A stretch of 64,000 nucleotides of DNA from Anoxybacillus sp. J5B_2022 (GTDB lineage Bacteria; Bacillota; Bacilli; Bacillales; Anoxybacillaceae). The stretch lies in assembly GCF_026847645.1 (NCBI RefSeq), contig NZ_JAPSMC010000004.1, forward strand, positions 1-64,000. The letters run 5' to 3'. Shown piece by piece: positions 24,695-32,397 of this stretch. Numbering within the stretch: the first letter of the stretch is position 1; each line of letters starts with the position of its first letter. The notes below the pieces were generated by a model. It was not told the origin of the DNA. It worked only from the letters and a program-made list of their open reading frames with translations, and searched no databases. A program made the position numbers and the translations under genes.

Positions 24695-25216
24695 CTATTT
24701 CCGAATAAATCCCTTCGCCTGCAATTTCGTACGATGCTTTTGCCACATTTTAATCCACGAAAAACCGTAATCAACACATATCACCGCAACATATTGCGTA
24801 AGCGCTACAATCGCATCAATCGTTTGTAAAATCGCTTCTTCGAGGTGTTGTTTATCGTACTCCCTAATCGCTCGAGGATGGTTTGCTACACATACATTTT
24901 CTATTGCCTGTAGCGCTTCGGTTAGTTCCTCTTTTGTTTTCATTGCGACACTCGCACGATGAAGATCGACCACCTCACCGTCAAGCTTGACTGGTCCCCA
25001 TCCTGTGTACTCCGCAGCCGCTTCCAGTGCCACCCACGGATTGTTGTGCTTCTCGGCAAAATATTTCGATATGTTCGGCTGCACTCGATACCGTCCGTTT
25101 TCTTGCTGTGAAACTGCTTCGCGAGATTCATAGATTTCAAACGAAAGTTGTTGTTGTGTCATCCCTGTCGCCTGCCGCGCCGACTTCACCGCATCGGCCG
25201 CTCTACCACGTTTCAT
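24695..25216 (-). CDS. XRE-type HTH early regulator
   Basis: 173 residues from ATG 25216, with GGGGGAGAG upstream. Residues 1-55 form a lambda-repressor-like HTH (AVKSARQATGMTQQQLSFEIYESREAVSQQENG). The C-terminal two-thirds are helical with a hydrophobic patch (TIDAIVALTQYVAVICVDYGFSW). Probably an early-operon regulator; no autoprotease motif. Confidence 0.75.
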   Translation of the reverse strand: MKRGRAADAVKSARQATGMTQQQLSFEIYESREAVSQQENGRYRVQPNISKYFAEKHNNPWVALEAAAEYTGWGPVKLDGEVVDLHRASVAMKTKEELTEALQAIENVCVANHPRAIREYDKQHLEEAILQTIDAIVALTQYVAVICVDYGFSWIKMWQKHRTKLQAKGFIRK

Positions 25217-25299
25217 TTCCTGCTCTCCCCCTTCTACCATCACCATTGAGAATGGCATGTTACAGTATCATTAGAACAACCAGCGTGAACAGTGGAAGC

Positions 25300-25566
25300 T
25301 CATTGAGCAATCCGTGTTTTTATGTTGGTCTTTGTCTCTTTTCTCATGAATATGTCGCAGAAATACTTTTGCAAGAACTCCTCCATACGCGATGCGATAA
25401 AGCACCAACGCTCTCCTTTTTTCTCTGGGTAATACACAAACCCACCATTTTCTAAATCAAGCATTTGCCGATAGCGAGGATGCAAGAGGATGTTCTCTTT
25501 GAGCCAATCCTCGCTATAGCCCGTTCGTTCTTTGAGGTCTTGCATGGACCACCAGATTTTATCCAA
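25300..25566 (-). CDS. DUF771-family phage protein
   Basis: 88 residues from TTG 25566, with AAAGGAGGT 8 bases upstream. Residues WWSMQDLKERTGYSEDWLKENILLHPRYR are typical of DUF771, an excisionase-like winged HTH group in Gram-positive phages. It could be an excisionase or regulator; the exact role is unknown. Confidence 0.75.
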   Translation of the reverse strand: MDKIWWSMQDLKERTGYSEDWLKENILLHPRYRQMLDLENGGFVYYPEKKGERWCFIASRMEEFLQKYFCDIFMRKETKTNIKTRIAQ

Positions 25567-25708
25567 TTAAACCTACCTCCTTTGCATTAAAACATCGCTC
25601 ATTTCCGTTACTATGGTTGTTCGTAAACCTTGTTTCAGTCAGGTCGTTTTTTGTAGGAATTTCCTCCTTCTTGGCGAATGAATACGGCAGGAAGGAGGTG
25701 AAAAACAA

Positions 25709-26074
25709 ATGGATAAATATCGCTTGATTGAGTTTCTGAACAATTGCACTGAGCTCTTTCATAAAACAAATTCTTTGTATCAAAAAACGGTAAACGATCC
25801 TAAAAATCCGTCGCCAATCGTCAGCGTTTACTTATCAGAGATTTATACACTTAGTGAAAAAGCTAAATTATTTTTAGCAATGAACGAAGAGCTTGCTCAT
25901 TATGAAATCACTTCACTGTTCAACTTCTGGAATGATGTTTACTTTGAATTAAAGGAAGTGATTGAGCAACGGGATCGAAATACATCTTGGTTATATTCAG
26001 AATTTGAAAACTACAAAAGACAACATGAGATTGTTGAACGTATGCTAAAAGATCAAATTCAGCAACTAAATTAG
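25709..26074 (+). CDS. Plus-strand helical protein within the early region
   Basis: 121 residues with a perfect GAAGGAGGTG 8 bases before ATG. It is the only well-supported plus-strand gene among the minus-strand early genes and is AT-rich. All helical (LIEFLNNCTELFHKTNSLYQK, SLFNFWNDVYFELKEVIEQRD). Its stop overlaps the convergent gene at 26071. It looks like an independently expressed accessory gene; no family recognised. Confidence 0.75.
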   Translation: MDKYRLIEFLNNCTELFHKTNSLYQKTVNDPKNPSPIVSVYLSEIYTLSEKAKLFLAMNEELAHYEITSLFNFWNDVYFELKEVIEQRDRNTSWLYSEFENYKRQHEIVERMLKDQIQQLN

Positions 26075-26367
26075 CGTATTGCGCTGTCTCCAAAGTGAGA
26101 CAGTGCTTTTTCGGACACAAGGCACTCCATTTCTCTAATCAAAGCTTTTATTGTGGATGCGCCGCGCTCATAAATTAAGCGATGTAACATACGTTCAACT
26201 TCGGTTCCGTCTTTTTTTACTTTGCCATGCTCCCAGAGAGCCGTCATTAAATCGCCTACCGTTTTTGCATTGCTGAGAACATGTTGCACCCACTCTTCAG
26301 ACTCTTGTTCGACATATTGTTCAATGGCTTGAACAATCTCTTTATTCGTTTGTTGCTCAATTGTCAT
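26071..26367 (-). CDS. Phage hypothetical protein
   Basis: 98 residues with GGAGGTG upstream of ATG 26367. Helical, acidic N-terminus (QAIEQYVEQESEEWVQHVL), DLMTALWEHGKVKKDGTEVERML in the middle. Convergent overlap with the plus-strand gene. No family recognised. Confidence 0.6.
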   Translation of the reverse strand: MTIEQQTNKEIVQAIEQYVEQESEEWVQHVLSNAKTVGDLMTALWEHGKVKKDGTEVERMLHRLIYERGASTIKALIREMECLVSEKALSHFGDSAIR

Positions 26368-26534
26368 TCGGTTTCACCTCCTTACAATGGATTGGGGTGT
26401 TAAGGAGTTTAAAAACACAAAGACACAAGGAACAGTTGAACTCATGATGGGTGCACACCATCTTTGGTCTGTTGAGAGTTACAAAAATGCTCAGCAAGTT
26501 GGCAGACAAATTTTGAACAAGTCATTAACTCAAA

Positions 26535-26699
26535 TTAAGCTTTGCTATCATTCGAATCGTTAATCTTCGCCCAAAATTCCGGGAACAGCTCTTTGTGAAG
26601 CAGATCGACCGCTTCTTTTAGGTCTGCTTCACTAAAATTGTTTTGTCTTAACATGATATGAAAATGGGCGATAATCACGTATTTGTTTAGAACGCTCAT
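26535..26699 (-). CDS. Small phage protein, unrecognised
   Basis: 54 codons (MSVLNKYVIIAHFHIM to INDSNDSKA) from ATG 26699 with GGAGGTGAG upstream. It sits directly downstream of the Cro-like gene. An overlapping plus-strand frame at 26387-26563 has no RBS and is not favoured. Confidence 0.6.
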   Translation of the reverse strand: MSVLNKYVIIAHFHIMLRQNNFSEADLKEAVDLLHKELFPEFWAKINDSNDSKA

Positions 26700-26750
26700 C
26701 TTACTCACCTCCTTTCATGTCATGGGGATTGAGTTGTCAAGTAATACTTG

Positions 26751-26996
26751 CTACACCGATGGTATACTACGTAACTTTTGGTTGCTATCAACTTCAAAAA
26801 AAATTGTCCAACTCACTCCGAGGACAGGAGCAATCTTTTTAGCAACATCTACGGAAGGTCTTCGATCGCCGTTTTCAATCATTCCGTAGTATTGTCGCGT
26901 AATACTTAACCCAGATAGTTCTACAACTTGTTCTTGGGTTAAATTTTTACTTTCTCTTGCTTGCACAAGGATTTTTCTAAGTTGCTCTTTAGTCAT
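26751..26996 (-). CDS. Cro-like XRE repressor (lytic side)
   Basis: 81 residues, single HTH (ILVQARESKNLTQEQVVELSGLSITRQYYGMIENG), the first gene of the lytic transcript. AGGAGGTG precedes ATG. It faces the CI-like gene across a 173-bp operator region, the standard genetic switch arrangement. Confidence 0.87.
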   Translation of the reverse strand: MTKEQLRKILVQARESKNLTQEQVVELSGLSITRQYYGMIENGDRRPSVDVAKKIAPVLGVSWTIFFEVDSNQKLRSIPSV

Positions 26997-27011
26997 AAAA
27001 ATTCACCTCCT

Positions 27012-27130
27012 AGCAACCAAAAGTTGCTTTGTTATCTTTAATTATACGCAACTAAAAGTTACTGTCAATACATAATAGCAATTTTTTGTTACCTTTAATC
27101 AATTTTTGTTTATAGCAACATTATGTTGCC
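27012..27130. promoter_or_regulatory. Lysis-lysogeny switch operators (four 17-bp sites)
   Basis: Four dyads of the form AGCAAC-N5-GTTGCT: 27012-27028 (perfect), 27047-27063, 27077-27093 and 27114-27130. They overlap both divergent promoters, as expected for CI/Cro binding sites. Two half-sites in 27077-27093 are degenerate. Confidence 0.8.
27041..27068 (-). promoter_or_regulatory. Lytic (cro) promoter
   Basis: TTGACA (27063-27068) and TATAAT (27041-27046) on the minus strand, 16 bp apart, with an operator filling the spacer. A consensus promoter that must be blocked in the lysogen. Confidence 0.75.
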
Positions 27131-27169
27131 TTATAATAAAAAACAGATGCATAAGAAAGGGGATTCTGC

Positions 27170-27586
27170 ATGTTCCCTGTTAGACTCAAAGCACTAAGAA
27201 TGCAAAAGAAACTAACACACCAAGATATGGCTGAATTTTTAGGGATAACTCGCCAAGGATATTCGAAGTACGAAAACGGTCAAAGTCAACCGGACATTGA
27301 TACTATCAATAAGTTAGCGCAGTTTTTCAACGTCACCACCGACTACCTACTCGGTCGCACGGATGATCCAAATCCGCCAGAGAGCGACAATGAGGAATTA
27401 GGCACGCTGGCGAGGATTAACCAGCTCATCAAAGAGTATGGAATCGAGCAGATGGGATTCTTTGATATTGAGAAGTGGAAGCATCTAACCGAAGACGAAA
27501 TTAGGGAGATTATTCAACATTTCGAGTGGGTAGCGCATAAAGCTGCACAAAAAAATAAGTCACCAGGAAAAGACACCGAAGAATAA
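27170..27586 (+). CDS. CI-like XRE repressor
   Basis: 138 residues: HTH at 5-60 (LKALRMQKKLTHQDMAEFLGITRQ), then a short C-terminal helical domain ending WVAHKAAQKNKSPGKDTEE. No LexA-type peptidase domain, so induction probably depends on the ImmA-family protease encoded downstream. TATAAT at about 27132-27137 with an operator over its spacer is the likely promoter. Confidence 0.87.
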   Translation: MFPVRLKALRMQKKLTHQDMAEFLGITRQGYSKYENGQSQPDIDTINKLAQFFNVTTDYLLGRTDDPNPPESDNEELGTLARINQLIKEYGIEQMGFFDIEKWKHLTEDEIREIIQHFEWVAHKAAQKNKSPGKDTEE

Positions 27587-27610
27587 ATAGACAAGGTGTC
27601 TTTTTTATTT
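27566..27610 (+). terminator. Terminator after the CI-like gene
   Basis: AAAAGACACC pairs with GGTGTCTTTT, followed by a T-rich run to 27610. It ends immediately before the HIRAN gene's RBS. A diverged copy lies at 28304-28346. Confidence 0.7.
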
Positions 27611-27627
27611 TGCAGGAGGGGATAACC

Positions 27628-28212
27628 ATAGAAAGAGTTATTAACACAAAAATTGTAGGCGTTACACGAAAAAACGAAGATGGTACATCTCGTCAAGAAC
27701 TAATCGCTGAATGCTATGAGGGAGAAGAATTATTTTTGGAAAGAGAACCTGATAACGAGCATGACCCAAACGCTATTTCAGTATGGAATGAATACGGAGA
27801 ACAGCTAGGGTATATAAATAAAGATTTAGCATCTAGACTAGCTCCTCAGATGGATAAAGGGATGCGCGTTGCATGTTTTGTGACAGCTGTTACTGGTGGC
27901 TACGACGATAAATCTTATGGTTGTAACATCAAACTTATTTTAGATCCAGAAGAAAAGGACAACACATTCATTAACGAGAGCAAACCGAATAGTTTCGTCT
28001 ATCCAATCAATAATAAAGAAACGGCAATGGATGTTACAAATACAAATCAAGATACGCGAATACACGTGGTTAAAGACTCCATACCTCAACAACAGCAAAA
28101 TACCGGTATCACAAAAAAAACAAAAGAGAAAACAAAGTTCAGCTGTTTAGGGTGTGGATGTTTGGTTTTTATCATCATAGTGATTATTGCAATAATTAAC
28201 ATTATTTTTTAA
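27628..28212 (+). CDS. HIRAN-domain protein with C-terminal membrane anchor, apparent AUA start
   Basis: About 194 residues. Residues 1-105 are a HIRAN domain (TKIVGVTRKNEDG, LEREPDNEHDPNAISVW, LGYINKDLASRLAPQ). About 105-165 is a polar linker, and the end is a Cys-containing membrane helix (CLGCGCLVFIIIVIIAIINIIF-like, last 22 residues). The RBS AGGAGGGG at 27614-27621 points at ATA 27628; the only upstream in-frame alternative is TTG 27610, which has no RBS. HIRAN domains bind DNA ends or stalled forks in helicases; a stand-alone membrane-tethered form is unusual. Likely cargo between the repressor and integrase. Confidence 0.7.
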   Translation: MERVINTKIVGVTRKNEDGTSRQELIAECYEGEELFLEREPDNEHDPNAISVWNEYGEQLGYINKDLASRLAPQMDKGMRVACFVTAVTGGYDDKSYGCNIKLILDPEEKDNTFINESKPNSFVYPINNKETAMDVTNTNQDTRIHVVKDSIPQQQQNTGITKKTKEKTKFSCLGCGCLVFIIIVIIAIINIIF

Positions 28213-28228
28213 TAAAGTTAAATTTGCC

Positions 28229-28314
28229 GGGAAAGAAATCGATGAATCAAGCACTTTGATTTGGTTGTTCATAAGGCGAAAGAAAAGAACAAATCACCAC
28301 GAGAAGGCACCTAA
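28229..28314 (+). pseudogene. Remnant of a second CI-like repressor gene (3' end)
   Basis: Translating 28246-28311 gives IKHFDLVVHKAKEKNKSPRE..., closely matching the intact repressor's C-terminus (IQHFEWVAHKAAQKNKSPGK). A stop at 28243 and an apparent frameshift cut it off from any 5' part; upstream codons in another frame give KEIDE, matching DEIRE. It is followed by a terminator like the one after the intact repressor. I infer a recombination or insertion footprint. Confidence 0.7.
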
Positions 28315-28346
28315 GACTAGTTTAGTTTTGGGTGTCTTTATTTTTA
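28304..28346 (+). terminator. Terminator after the repressor remnant
   Basis: AAGGCACC (28304-28311) pairs with GGTGTCTT (28331-28338), with an inner AAGACTA/TAGTTTT stem, then TTTATTTTT. Diverged twin of the terminator at 27566. Confidence 0.65.
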
Positions 28347-28424
28347 AAATTTCCCTCATTGCTCGAAGTTGAAAAACAATCAAAGGCAACAACAAGCAAA
28401 AAATACATAAAGGGGAGAAAAGAT

Positions 28425-29483
28425 ATGAGTTGGGAAATTAAAGAACACACAAAAGCAAAACACACTATTCTTAAAAACTATTTAGGGGCATGGTTCCCAA
28501 TTATGGCATTTTCAAATCCAAAAATAATTTATATTGATGGATTTGCTGGACCAGGGAGATACCTCAATGGTGAAGATGGTTCACCTATATACGCACTAAA
28601 AATAGCAAAAGAAATTTTTGAGAGATTTTATCAAAGACTTAAAGATAAGACGTTTGTTTTTGTTTTTATTGAAGCAGATACAGAGCATTATGAATCTCTT
28701 ATGAACGAAATTAAGTGTTTAGATATACCTGAACAGTTTAAAATCCTCTCAGTAAATAAAAGTTTCGAAGATTCGATGAAAGAGATTTTTTCTGTTTTGG
28801 ATGATGCAAATGCAAGTTTAGCTCCCTCCTTTGCATTTATCGATCCCTTTGGAACAAAAGGAATACCATTTGAAATAGTAAAAAAAATCATGTCGTATCC
28901 AAAATGCGAAGTTTTTATTAACCATATGGTGTCCGGTGTGACTAGATCCCAATATGTATCTGACCATTCGTCATTATACGGTTCAACTCAATGGATTAAT
29001 TATGTCGATAAACCAGGTGGTTTAACGTATTTTTATTCAGAACAGTTAAAAAATGAAGCTAATGTGTTATATACAAGAAGTTTTGAAGTGAGAAATCGAA
29101 AAAATGCTCCTATTTTTGATTTAATTTATGCCACTAATAATCTTAAAGGATTAGAAAAAATGAAGGAAGCAATGTGGAAAGCAGATCCTTCTGGAAACTT
29201 TGTTTTTCGTGATAAAACGAATCCTAATCAATTAGTCTTATTTGAGCTAGAGCCAGACCTAACCCCGTTGAAAAATCAACTATTAAGAAATTTTGCAGGT
29301 AAAACAGCATCAATTGAAGAGATTGAAAGATATGTATTGATTGAAACCCCTTTCTTAAAAAGTCACATTAGACAAAAAACTTTAGCTCCATTAGAAAAGA
29401 GAGGAGTAATCCGAGTTTCTCGTCCAAATGGCAGCCGAAAAGGGTTTATAGAAGGAACAAAGATTCTCTTCCCAGCGTTATAG
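28425..29483 (+). CDS. tcmP: Three-Cys-motif partner protein TcmP (methyltransferase-like fold)
   Basis: 352 residues from ATG 28425, with AGGGGAGA upstream; an in-frame start at 28332 has none. A Rossmann methyltransferase pattern is readable: [11 protein letters not shown] (36-46, motif I-like), FVFIEAD (79-85, motif II acidic residue), [11 protein letters not shown] (137-147, DPxx-type motif IV). The C-terminal 70 residues look like a winged helix ([21 protein letters not shown]). The family is known only as the genetic partner of three-Cys-motif (DUF5131) proteins, and that partner follows here. More AT-rich than the structural genes. Activity is unproven; nucleic-acid modification is inference. 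Confidence 0.85.
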   Translation: MSWEIKEHTKAKHTILKNYLGAWFPIMAFSNPKIIYIDGFAGPGRYLNGEDGSPIYALKIAKEIFERFYQRLKDKTFVFVFIEADTEHYESLMNEIKCLDIPEQFKILSVNKSFEDSMKEIFSVLDDANASLAPSFAFIDPFGTKGIPFEIVKKIMSYPKCEVFINHMVSGVTRSQYVSDHSSLYGSTQWINYVDKPGGLTYFYSEQLKNEANVLYTRSFEVRNRKNAPIFDLIYATNNLKGLEKMKEAMWKADPSGNFVFRDKTNPNQLVLFELEPDLTPLKNQLLRNFAGKTASIEEIERYVLIETPFLKSHIRQKTLAPLEKRGVIRVSRPNGSRKGFIEGTKILFPAL

Positions 29484-29535
29484 AACGTGCGTTCCTCCTT
29501 GTTTTGTGATAAAATGTAAAGAAGGAGGGATTAAC

Positions 29536-30255
29536 ATGGCTGGGAGCTCAAATATTGAATGGACAGAAGCCACTTGGAACCCTGTCACTGGATGCACAAA
29601 AGTTTCTGAAGGTTGTCGCAACTGCTATGCGTTACGCATGGCAAACAGACTGCACGCAATGGGAAATCCGCGTTATAAAAACGGTTTTAATGTAACACTA
29701 CATCACGATCTCATTGATCTGCCACGCAGTTGGAAGAAACCAAGGAAAATTTTTGTGAATTCCATGTCAGATCTATTTCACAAAGATGTTCCGCTTGAAT
29801 TTATTCAACAGGTATTTCAAACGATGAACGAAACGCCGCACCATACTTATCAAATTCTCACTAAGCGTCCCGAAAGACTTTTGAAACTCTCGCCATCTCT
29901 GAATTTCACTCCAAACATTTGGATGGGAACAAGTGTAGAGAATGAACAAGTGAAATCGCGAATTGATTTGTTACGTCAAGTTCCTGCTCAAATCAGATTT
30001 TTATCTTGTGAGCCACTTATCGGTCCGTTAGACAACCTAGACCTTACAAATATACACTGGGTCATTGTCGGTGGCGAATCCGGTCCTGGGGCACGACCAA
30101 TGAAAATTGAATGGGTTCGAAGTATCAGGGATCAATGTCATCAGCAGAATGTAGCATTTTTCTTCAAACAATGGGGTGGAGTTCAGAAGCACAGAACAGG
30201 TCGTATACTAGATAACAAAACATACGATGAATATCCAACATTAGTTACTACTTAG
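29536..30255 (+). CDS. Phage Gp37/Gp68 (DUF5131) three-Cys-motif protein
   Basis: 239 residues from ATG 29536, with AAGGAGGG upstream. The defining motif is C20-x6-C27-x2-C30 within [19 protein letters not shown], resembling a radical-SAM-type cluster site. Further family blocks: [12 protein letters not shown] (72-82), [31 protein letters not shown] and [14 protein letters not shown]. It lies 52 bases after tcmP and ends at a strong terminator, so the two form one unit. Biochemical function is not established; cluster binding is inferred from the Cys pattern. Confidence 0.88.
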   Translation: MAGSSNIEWTEATWNPVTGCTKVSEGCRNCYALRMANRLHAMGNPRYKNGFNVTLHHDLIDLPRSWKKPRKIFVNSMSDLFHKDVPLEFIQQVFQTMNETPHHTYQILTKRPERLLKLSPSLNFTPNIWMGTSVENEQVKSRIDLLRQVPAQIRFLSCEPLIGPLDNLDLTNIHWVIVGGESGPGARPMKIEWVRSIRDQCHQQNVAFFFKQWGGVQKHRTGRILDNKTYDEYPTLVTT

Positions 30256-30280
30256 CCCTAACACTAGGGCTTTTTCTTTT
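30254..30280 (+). terminator. Terminator of the tcmP-DUF5131 unit
   Basis: AGCCCTA-ACAC-TAGGGCT (30254-30271) followed by TTTTCTTTT. Confidence 0.85.
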
Positions 30281-30282
30281 TC

Positions 30283-30311
30283 TTGCTAAAACAAACATTT
30301 GTTCGTATAAT
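30283..30311 (+). promoter_or_regulatory. immA promoter with LexA-like box in the spacer
   Basis: TTGCTA (30283-30288), 17-bp spacer, TATAAT (30306-30311). The spacer holds CAAACATTTGTTCG (30292-30305), whose complement CGAACAAATGTTTG matches 13 of 14 positions of the Bacillus LexA/DinR consensus CGAACRNRYGTTYC. LexA bound there would block the promoter. Confidence 0.65.
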
Positions 30312-30332
30312 CTCCTCTAGGGAGGGGATTTT

Positions 30333-30845
30333 ATGCAATTATGTCACTACTATACTACAGCGCTCGAGGATTGGGTAACGAATCTTTATAAGCGATTAGG
30401 TATCTTCCATCCTTCACACATTGATATTGAATACATAGCGCGACGGATGAATATTTTCTTGCGTGAGAAACCGTTTCCGTCCACGCATCAAGTTTTCGGG
30501 CGATTCCGTTGTATCGTTGTCGATTCACGATTGACAGAAGAGGAAAAGCGCGAAGCTTTCTTCCATGAGCTTTGCCATATTCTTCGCCATGTCGGCGTGC
30601 AAAGCATGATGCCAGAGGCGTTCCGCGAACTGCAAGAACGTGATGCAAAGCTTTTCACGAAATACGCAGCCATCCCATATCATATGCTTGAGCTCATCGA
30701 CTGGAATGAACGATACATAATAGAGCAAATGGCTCACATGTTTAAGGTGACACCGAAGTTATGCGAAGAGCGCTTAACACAAATTCAAAATCGCATATTA
30801 GTCAATCATTCATGCTTTAGCAATCACTTTATGTGTTTTGCTTGA
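30333..30845 (+). CDS. ImmA/IrrE-family metallopeptidase
   Basis: 170 residues with the zinc-binding HExxH (HELCH, 78-82) and a following helix containing further candidate ligands. GGGAGGGG precedes ATG. In ICEBs1 and several phages ImmA cleaves the ImmR/CI-type repressor after DNA damage. The intact repressor here lacks its own peptidase domain, so it is the likely substrate. It has its own promoter and terminator boundary, between DUF5131 and the integrase. Confidence 0.88.
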   Translation: MQLCHYYTTALEDWVTNLYKRLGIFHPSHIDIEYIARRMNIFLREKPFPSTHQVFGRFRCIVVDSRLTEEEKREAFFHELCHILRHVGVQSMMPEAFRELQERDAKLFTKYAAIPYHMLELIDWNERYIIEQMAHMFKVTPKLCEERLTQIQNRILVNHSCFSNHFMCFA

Positions 30846-30903
30846 ATTATACCAGCACCGGACGACAAAACGCTTAAAATAATAAAGAAAGGGGTGAATA
30901 CAT

Positions 30904-32037
30904 ATGGCCAGCATTCAAAAAATGAAAAACGGTTGGCGTTATCGTGTTTCATACAAAGAAAATGGGCAATACAAAACGAAAACGAAGGGAGGATTTCGTA
31001 CCAAAAAAGAAGCAGAATTGGCTGCTGCGGAGCTAGAAAAACAATTACACAAAGGATACGACATCAACGCTGGCGATCAGCTGTTTTCGGAGTATATGCG
31101 GAATTGGTATGAGGTGTATAAGAAAGGGAAATACAGCTTGGCGCATGAACGAAATATCGAATTATCCGTCCGGTTGGTTGAGGAACATTTCGCTGGCGTA
31201 AAATTGAAAGATATTACACGTGACATGTACCAAAAATTTATTAACGAAATCAGCAAAAACCACACGACGGCGACGGTCCAGAAACGGCACACGTACATTA
31301 AATCGTGTCTCCGGGACGCGATCGAGGACGGAATTATTACGCGCGATCCGACATATAAAGTCATTATAAAAGGCGAATTAGAAACAAAATCAGAGGAATT
31401 AAAGTACCTTAATTTCGATGAAGTAAAAAAGCTGGTAGTCGAAGTTAAAAAAGACATGAAGCCAAAATACATCTCCAGATACATCATTCTGTTCGCGATT
31501 GCCACCGGTGCACGGTTCTCTGAAATTATGGGACTTACATGGGATTGCGTTGATTTTAAAAACAAAACGATTACAATCAATAAAACGTGGGACTTTAAAG
31601 ATAAACATGATTTTAGCGACACGAAGACTTTTGATTCAAAACGAACGATTACGATTGATGACGAAACGTTAAACATGCTAAAAGAGCTGCGGAAACACCA
31701 AAACGAGTTGGCGATGAAAACTGGATTGCGAAATTCAAAGAACTTAGTGTTCGTTAACACGAAAATGGGAGTCATCACAAATAACGCGGTAAACAAGACG
31801 CTACAAGCGTTATGTAAAAAGGTTGGGGTTAAACCTATCACCTGCCACGGACTGCGCCATACGCACGCTTCTATGCTTTTATACAAGGGGATAAACATTA
31901 AGTATGTGTCCAGACGGCTTGGCCATAAAGATATTGTAACCACCTTGCAAACATATTCGCACATTTTAGATGAGATGGAACAAAAAGAGTCCCGACAAGT
32001 AGACTTAACGATGACAGAATTGTACAATGCAAAATAA
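30904..32037 (+). CDS. int: Prophage integrase, tyrosine recombinase
   Basis: 377 residues: N-terminal AP2-like arm-binding domain (1-50), core-binding domain (about 60-155), catalytic domain with R204 (TGARFSEI), H315-x2-R318 (HGLRHTH), H341 (LGHKD) and Y351 (TYSHIL). AAAGGGGTG precedes ATG. It reads towards the tRNA-Arg gene 140 bp away, the usual attachment-site arrangement, so it should catalyse integration at the tRNA 3' end. Confidence 0.94.
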   Translation: MASIQKMKNGWRYRVSYKENGQYKTKTKGGFRTKKEAELAAAELEKQLHKGYDINAGDQLFSEYMRNWYEVYKKGKYSLAHERNIELSVRLVEEHFAGVKLKDITRDMYQKFINEISKNHTTATVQKRHTYIKSCLRDAIEDGIITRDPTYKVIIKGELETKSEELKYLNFDEVKKLVVEVKKDMKPKYISRYIILFAIATGARFSEIMGLTWDCVDFKNKTITINKTWDFKDKHDFSDTKTFDSKRTITIDDETLNMLKELRKHQNELAMKTGLRNSKNLVFVNTKMGVITNNAVNKTLQALCKKVGVKPITCHGLRHTHASMLLYKGINIKYVSRRLGHKDIVTTLQTYSHILDEMEQKESRQVDLTMTELYNAK

Positions 32038-32043
32038 AAAAGC

Positions 32044-32065
32044 CGTGCAAAATTCGTGCAAAATT
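32044..32065 (+). repeat. Tandem 11-bp repeat next to the attachment site
   Basis: CGTGCAAAATT occurs twice head to tail (32044-32054 and 32055-32065), between int and the tRNA. Tandem short repeats here are typical arm-type integrase sites; the role is inferred. Confidence 0.5.
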
Positions 32066-32100
32066 TTTTCGAATTCTATCGTTTTCAATCGGATTTTCGA

Positions 32101-32130
32101 AAAATAAAAAACGACCGCAAACGCAGTCGT
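32101..32130 (-). terminator. Minus-strand terminator facing the prophage
   Basis: Minus-strand ACGACTGC-GTTT-GCGGTCGT followed by TTTTTATTTT. It would stop transcripts coming through the tRNA gene. Confidence 0.7.
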
Positions 32131-32177
32131 ATCAAGGGTTTGGTGATTTTTAATCTGAACCATCGAGATAAAAAAAA

Positions 32178-32249
32178 CGCCCTCGGCAGGATTCGAACCC
32201 ACGCTAAGAGAACCGGAATCTCTCGTGCTATCCACTACACTACGAGGGC
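32178..32249 (-). tRNA. tRNA-Arg (anticodon CCG), prophage attachment site
   Basis: 72 nt cloverleaf: acceptor GCCCTCG/CGAGGGC, anticodon stem AGAGA/TCTCT with loop TTCCGGT (CCG), T-arm GGTTCGAATCC. CCA is not encoded. Its 3' end faces the prophage and is followed by a T run, matching use of the tRNA 3' part as attB. Confidence 0.95.
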
Positions 32250-32397
32250 ACAATGCTCAGTTGCATATTCAATTATAATCAAGACCAGTCCGTTTGGCAA
32301 GAGGAAAATATGCGTTTAAAAAATAGAAAAGAGGATATGATGGAAAAGGGATGCGATGGGAGAGTAGCGAATACTATAGAAGGGAAAACGCTTTTCG

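Noticed and set aside
26387-26563. 58-codon plus-strand frame (MDWGVKEFKNTKTQ...)
   Set aside because: No RBS on the plus strand and it overlaps a minus-strand gene with a good RBS. It is plausible as protein-like sequence but not supported.
31077-32027. 316-codon frame antisense to the integrase
   Set aside because: It lies entirely within int on the opposite strand, has no RBS, and int has full catalytic motifs.
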